From Clostridiales bacterium (GTDB lineage: Bacteria; Bacillota; Clostridia; Oscillospirales; Acutalibacteraceae), in contig JAJBVC010000161.1 in assembly GCA_020860025.1 (NCBI GenBank), positions 1 through 26,221 on the forward strand: 26,221 nucleotides of DNA, written 5' to 3'. This document shows positions 22,435 to 26,221 of this stretch, one piece after another (positions within the stretch are counted from its first letter, which is position 1; every line of letters begins with the position of its first letter). The notes below the pieces were generated by a model. It ran no database searches. It was not told the DNA's origin and saw only the letters and a list, made by a program, of their open reading frames with translations. Position numbers and translations under genes: made by a program.

Positions 22435-23217
22435 CAGTGCTTTTGCATATGCGTTTTCAAGAGTACTGCCGAATATTATATTATTAAATTCAGCCGAGCT
22501 TTCGTAGTCGGCACTGCTTTTAGCCGTTACAAAATAAAACGGCACGTTTTTTTGAGAGCATTTTTTCATAAACGCCGTAACGCTTTCGGGGCAGGTGGCG
22601 GAATGGTACATAGTATGAAGCACCATATCGGCATTATCAATATTATAGTTACTGTAGTCTATGCCGACATACGGTCTTATGACAAGAATATTTTTTTCGT
22701 GGATTTTAGGATTTTCAATAATTTTAGGATAATTTCCGACGGAATAAAATTCGTCATTGTCGCCTGCGCTGACCGTTCTTACCGCTCTGTAAAGACGATT
22801 ATAGCTTATGAAAACGCCGTGAACTCCGGTTAAGATGAATTCAACAGCCGTTTGAAAATTCGCAATGCCGTTTGCGCTGCTGTCCTCAAGCACCTTATCG
22901 CTTGCAACAAGGATAATAGATTTATCGTAAAAAATATTTCCGAGCAAAGCGCCTGTGTACGCCAATGTGTCGGAGCCGTGAAGAATTATAACTCCCTCAT
23001 ATTTTTCAAAATCCACCGTGTTAAGATAATCGACAAGTGCCTTCCATTTTTTAATGTCCATATTTTCGGACAAAACGCAAAACGGCAAAGCCGAGTCAAA
23101 TTCAACGTCGTTATATTTTACATATTCAAATATTTTAAAGGGCTTTTCAAGGCGGATGTTTTCACCCTGAACGCAGGCAATTGTTCCGCCTGTTCCCACA
23201 ACAAGAATTTTTCTCAT
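22423..23217 (-). CDS. Asparaginase/glutaminase-family amidohydrolase, short form
   Basis: Probably hydrolyses asparagine or a related amide; cytoplasmic, with no signal peptide. The 264-aa protein keeps the full catalytic set: Thr12 in VGTGGTIA, His80-Gly-Ser-Asp-Thr84 (HGSDT in place of HGTDT), and Lys108 in ASDK. SENMD near residue 50 matches the substrate loop. Family members are usually about 325-340 aa, so the C-terminal domain is shortened, although the reading frame looks intact. GGTGA precedes the ATG. It lies directly upstream of the trp promoter but is not part of that operon. Confidence 0.85.
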   Translation of the reverse strand: MRKILVVGTGGTIACVQGENIRLEKPFKIFEYVKYNDVEFDSALPFCVLSENMDIKKWKALVDYLNTVDFEKYEGVIILHGSDTLAYTGALLGNIFYDKSIILVASDKVLEDSSANGIANFQTAVEFILTGVHGVFISYNRLYRAVRTVSAGDNDEFYSVGNYPKIIENPKIHEKNILVIRPYVGIDYSNYNIDNADMVLHTMYHSATCPESVTAFMKKCSQKNVPFYFVTAKSSADYESSAEFNNIIFGSTLENAYAKALLTN

Positions 23218-23240
23218 TGAATCACCAAAACAGATTTAAT

Positions 23241-23412
23241 CGAGGGCTTTGCCCGAACATCAATATTTGTCAAGGGCGAAGCCCGCTTGGGTGGGAGATT
23301 ATGACTCCCACCTAAGAAAAAAGGTGAAACCCGCTTCTCACCTCTCGGTTCGGTCGGTGCTTCTGCCTTTGGCAGAGGTGTCCACCGGACACCCGCACCC
23401 TATAGAGGCGGG
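23241..23412. repeat. Array of six or more small hairpins
   Basis: Within about 170 bases lie GGGC-ttt-GCCC (23244-23254), GGGC-gaa-GCCC (23274-23284), GGTGGGAG/CTCCCACC (23290-23312) and AGGTGA/TCACCT (23322-23343). TCTGCC/GGCAGA (23362-23376), GGTGTCC-acc-GGACACC (23377-23393) and CCCGC/GCGGG (23392-23412) follow. The block is clearly GC-richer than its flanks. An 84-codon plus-strand frame crosses it but has no ribosome site. It resembles a REP- or MITE-like intergenic element. Confidence 0.6.
23314..23343 (-). terminator. Probable terminator of the aminopeptidase gene
   Basis: On the minus strand AGGTGA pairs with TCACCT (23322-23327 and 23338-23343), followed by TTTTTTCTTA. It lies about 90 bases after the M18 stop, inside the hairpin array. 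Confidence 0.55.
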
Positions 23413-23428
23413 GACATCTTTTCAAATG

Positions 23429-24844
23429 TTATTTCGTAAAGAAGGTGACGAAAGCCTTGTAAGCCATATACGTGTCTATTTTGCTGACAATTTCATACGG
23501 TGAGTGCATCGAAAGAACAGGTACGCCGACGTCGATTACGTCAACGTCAAGATTTGCTATATACATTGCAACAGTTCCGCCGCCGCCTGCGTCAACCTTG
23601 CCGAGCTCACCGCTTTGCCAAAGAACCTTGTTGCTTTCCATCAAATTCTTTACAAAACTAACATATTCGGCGGAAGCGTCACTTGTTCCACTCTTTCCTC
23701 TTGCGCCGGTGAATTTTGTAACGACAACGCCCTCGTTAATAAACGACGCATTATTTTTTTCAAACGGGCCCGACCAGGTTGGGTCAAACGCTGCGTTTAC
23801 GTCAGCCGAAAGGCACTTCGAGTTTGAAAAAACGTCTCTGCCTTCGCAGCCCTCAAGACGAGCCAAATCCTCAATAAAATATTTAAGATAGCTTGAATTA
23901 AGTCCCGTGTTGCCGTCGGAGCCGGTTTCCTCTTTATCCGTAAGAACTGTAACCGCCGTGTATTCGGGCGCATCGTCTATTGAAAAAATCGCCTGCATTG
24001 CGGGATAAGAGCAAACACGGTCGTCGTGACCGTAGCCGCCGATAAGACTTCTGTCAAAGCCGATATCGTCAACCGTAAAGGCAGGTACAAGTTCAAGCTC
24101 GGCTGAAAGAAAATCACGCTCAACAATTCCGTATTTTTCATAGAGAATATTCAGTATGTTAAGCTTTATTTTTTCGCTTTCCTTATCATCCTTAAACGGA
24201 CGTGAGCCGATAACCACGTTAAGCTCCTCGCCCTTAACAATTTCGTTTGCTTTTCTGCTCATCTGCTCTGCGCCGAGGTGAGGAAGAATATCCGTTATGC
24301 AAAACTTAGGGTCGCCCTTGTCCTCGCCTACTTTGACTTCAATGCTTGTGCCGTCGTTTTTGCAAATAACGCCGTGAAGCGACAGCGGAATAGCTGTCCA
24401 CTGGTACTTTTTAATGCCACCGTAATAATGTGTCTTGAAAAATCCGAGAGAGCCGTCCTCGTAAACAGGGCATTGTTTTAAATCAAGACGTGGGGAATCA
24501 ATATGCGCAGCGCTGATACGAACTCCGTCTTTAACCGGTCTTGTGCCTTTAACGCAAAGAATAATCGCCTTGCCCCTGTTAAAATAATAAACCTTGTCGC
24601 CCGGATTAAGAGCGTCGCCGAATTTGTCAAATTCTTTAAAGCCATTTTCCTTTGCAAGCCTTAAAGCGGAAGAGGCAAATTCACGTTCGGTTTTGTTTTC
24701 AAAAAGGAATTTTTTGTAGCCCTCGCAAAATTCATCGCAAAGAGCAATTTCATCGTTGCTCATAAAATCAACGCCGTTTTCCTTTTTGTTGAAGAGAAGC
24801 TCTTTAAGCTCCTGCGCTTTTGTTTTTTCAGTTGATTTACTCAC
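23429..24844 (-). CDS. M18-family metalloaminopeptidase
   Basis: Cytoplasmic zinc aminopeptidase that removes N-terminal residues, often acidic ones, from peptides. The 471-aa chain shows SAAHIDSPRLDLK (His at about 114), HYYGGIKKYQW, YGHDDRV, DKEETGSDGNTG with the catalytic Glu and metal-binding Glu, SADVNAAFDPT, and MHSPYEIVSKID with the last metal ligand. Length fits the family. The start is GTG at 24842-24844, overlapping the upstream stop as GTGA. GGAGGAAATACT precedes it, so it is coupled to the Sua5-CoaE gene. Confidence 0.93.
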   Translation of the reverse strand: MSKSTEKTKAQELKELLFNKKENGVDFMSNDEIALCDEFCEGYKKFLFENKTEREFASSALRLAKENGFKEFDKFGDALNPGDKVYYFNRGKAIILCVKGTRPVKDGVRISAAHIDSPRLDLKQCPVYEDGSLGFFKTHYYGGIKKYQWTAIPLSLHGVICKNDGTSIEVKVGEDKGDPKFCITDILPHLGAEQMSRKANEIVKGEELNVVIGSRPFKDDKESEKIKLNILNILYEKYGIVERDFLSAELELVPAFTVDDIGFDRSLIGGYGHDDRVCSYPAMQAIFSIDDAPEYTAVTVLTDKEETGSDGNTGLNSSYLKYFIEDLARLEGCEGRDVFSNSKCLSADVNAAFDPTWSGPFEKNNASFINEGVVVTKFTGARGKSGTSDASAEYVSFVKNLMESNKVLWQSGELGKVDAGGGGTVAMYIANLDVDVIDVGVPVLSMHSPYEIVSKIDTYMAYKAFVTFFTK

Positions 24845-26221
24845 AGTATTTCCTCCAATATTTTATTTATTTGAATTTCAATATTTTCACCGTCATTGTT
24901 TATAACAAAGTCGGAATGATTAGCGTAGTATTCGTCGTCAAGCTGAACGGAAATTCTTGCAGCTGCCTGCTCAGCGGAAATGTTATCTCTTTTTATAATA
25001 CGTTTAATTCTCGTTTGAACGTTTGCAAGAACGCTTATAATTTTGTAGCATTTATTTTGAGCGCCCGCCTCAAAAAGTTGCGGTGCGTCCAAAACGCAAA
25101 GACCGTGAGCCTTTTTTTCACAATGGCTGATTACGGCAGGATGAACAAGAGCGTTGAGCCTTTTAGTGTTTTCCTGGGAAGAAAAGGCAATTTTTGCAAG
25201 CTTTTTTCTGTTAATCGTGCCGTTTTCAATTATATCTTGCCCAAATTCGTTTGAAAGGTTCTTTAAAAGGTCAAAATCATTTTCGTAAATTTCCCGTACA
25301 ACGCTGTCACTGTCGATTATGTTAAAGCCGTTGGTTTTCAGATATTCGCAAACGTAGCCTTTGCCTGCGCCGCTCGGGCCTGTCAGTCCGATAGTAAACG
25401 GCTTTTTTAAATCAATTACGCAAAAGGCGGCGGCTCTGATAAGCCGATTATATACAGCCATACCTACGCCGTTTTTTGACGGCATTCTGGCATAGACTTT
25501 TTTTGCACCCAATTCGTCAAGATGTCTTAATGCATCGAAAAGCTCCTTTGCCTGGGATAGATCGTCGCTTTCACTGCCGAAAATTACCTTTGGAATTGTC
25601 ACGTTGTCATCTTTAAAGCAAAGTGCAAACGCATCTTTTCTCGAATTGACAAAATTTTCATAGTCGCTCTTGTCGGCGTCAACAATCATAACTCTCGCCT
25701 TTGGAGCATAGTGCTTGTATTTCATACCGGGAGACGGAGCGGTTTCGCTTTCGCTCATACCGTTTAAAACTGCGTCGGCTATTTTTACCTTGCCGATAAC
25801 CGATTCAATCATTTCCTTTGTTACTGCACCGGGGCGAAGAATCGTCGGCACGTCAGATGCAAGAGTTATAACGGTTGATTCAACTCCGTATTCACAGTCA
25901 CCGCCGTCAATAATACAGTCGATTTTTTCATTCATATCGTCAATGACATATTTTGATTTGGTCGGCGACGGCAATCCCGATGTGTTTGCGCTTGGTGCCG
26001 CAACAGGACAGCCGGAAGCGTCAATCACCATTCTTGCAATGCGATTTATCGGCATACGAACGGCAACAGTGTCAAGACCGCCGCTGACAGTGTCGTTAAT
26101 CAGATTGCTCTTAGGCAGAATTATTGTAAGAGGGCCCGGGAAAAAGCGGTCAATCAGCTTTTTTGCGGCTGGTGTAAGTTCCTTTACAAGAGGGGCAGTG
26201 TCCTCTTTTGTGCTGACCTGA
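24841..26221 (-). CDS. Sua5-CoaE fusion: threonylcarbamoyl-AMP synthase plus dephospho-CoA kinase (5' end outside window)
   Basis: Two enzymes in one frame. The visible part (459 codons) begins inside the YrdC/Sua5 domain: FFPGPLTIIL, VAVRMPINRIA and AAPSANTSGLPSPT. This domain makes threonylcarbamoyl-AMP for the t6A modification of tRNA. The Sua5 C-terminal domain follows and ends YARMPSKNGVGMAVYNRLIR. After VIDLKKP a CoaE domain starts with FTIGLTGPSGAGKG, then DSDSVVREI, VLDAPQLFEAG and RIIKRD...RISVQ. It would phosphorylate dephospho-CoA. No ATG, GTG or TTG start with a ribosome site is seen at the join. The P-loop reads GAGKG where Ser or Thr normally follows Lys. The frame stays open through the right edge. 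Confidence 0.88.
   Translation of the reverse strand, partial: QVSTKEDTAPLVKELTPAAKKLIDRFFPGPLTIILPKSNLINDTVSGGLDTVAVRMPINRIARMVIDASGCPVAAPSANTSGLPSPTKSKYVIDDMNEKIDCIIDGGDCEYGVESTVITLASDVPTILRPGAVTKEMIESVIGKVKIADAVLNGMSESETAPSPGMKYKHYAPKARVMIVDADKSDYENFVNSRKDAFALCFKDDNVTIPKVIFGSESDDLSQAKELFDALRHLDELGAKKVYARMPSKNGVGMAVYNRLIRAAAFCVIDLKKPFTIGLTGPSGAGKGYVCEYLKTNGFNIIDSDSVVREIYENDFDLLKNLSNEFGQDIIENGTINRKKLAKIAFSSQENTKRLNALVHPAVISHCEKKAHGLCVLDAPQLFEAGAQNKCYKIISVLANVQTRIKRIIKRDNISAEQAAARISVQLDDEYYANHSDFVINNDGENIEIQINKILEEIL

Noticed and set aside
23241..23412. CRISPR array
   Set aside because: The repeated units are hairpins of differing sequence without a constant direct repeat or regular spacers, and no cas gene is present.
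23249..23503. An 84-codon plus-strand frame across the hairpin array
   Set aside because: It runs into the M18 gene on the opposite strand, and the codons are made of short inverted repeats.

Overview
The window looks like a chromosomal segment of a low-GC anaerobic Firmicute, most likely a gut Clostridia of the Ruminococcaceae/Oscillospiraceae type. This is inferred from AT-rich intergenic DNA, strong GGAGG or GGTG ribosome sites, consensus TTGACA/TATAAT promoters, a tryptophan T-box, ECF vitamin transporters under riboswitches, and a flavin-based NuoE/NuoF-type oxidoreductase. No phage, IS or CRISPR is visible. Every convincing gene except the first lies on the minus strand. No rRNA or tRNA gene was recognised.

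Left part (1-4,320): a plus-strand glycerol-3-phosphate cytidylyltransferase (tagD/tarD), then a convergent zinc/cadmium resistance unit. That unit is an ArsR/SmtB-type sensor with a full alpha-5 metal site, a near-perfect operator over its consensus promoter, and a P1B ATPase with a 50-residue His/Cys tail. Next come a DUF421 membrane protein and a hairpin-bearing intergenic region.

Redox operon (4,322-9,777): transcription runs nuoE-like > nuoF-like > 740-aa Fe-S/FAD/NADPH oxidoreductase > hypB > hypA, with three TAATG stop/start overlaps. The first three subunits have the parts expected of a Stn-type (Sporomusa-type) NAD(H)/NADP(H)/ferredoxin bifurcating transhydrogenase. Two nickel-insertion chaperones are translationally locked to it, yet no nickel enzyme is present in the window.

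Middle (9,893-15,700): a Cof-type HAD phosphatase, a small unknown ORF, and a short unit made of a promoter-like element, twin GTTAG-N6-CTAAC palindromes and a strong terminator (candidate small RNA or orphan operator). Then ribU with an FMN riboswitch, a membrane-anchored metallophosphoesterase behind a shortened CDF transporter, thiT with a TPP riboswitch, and a repeat-rich gene-free stretch.

Right part (15,711-26,221): a complete seven-gene tryptophan operon in the order trpE-G-D-C-F-B-A, under a consensus promoter and a Trp T-box with terminator. The promoter starts inside the 3' end of a short asparaginase-family gene. Upstream lie a 170-bp array of small hairpins, an M18 aminopeptidase, and a Sua5-CoaE fusion gene cut by the right edge of the window.
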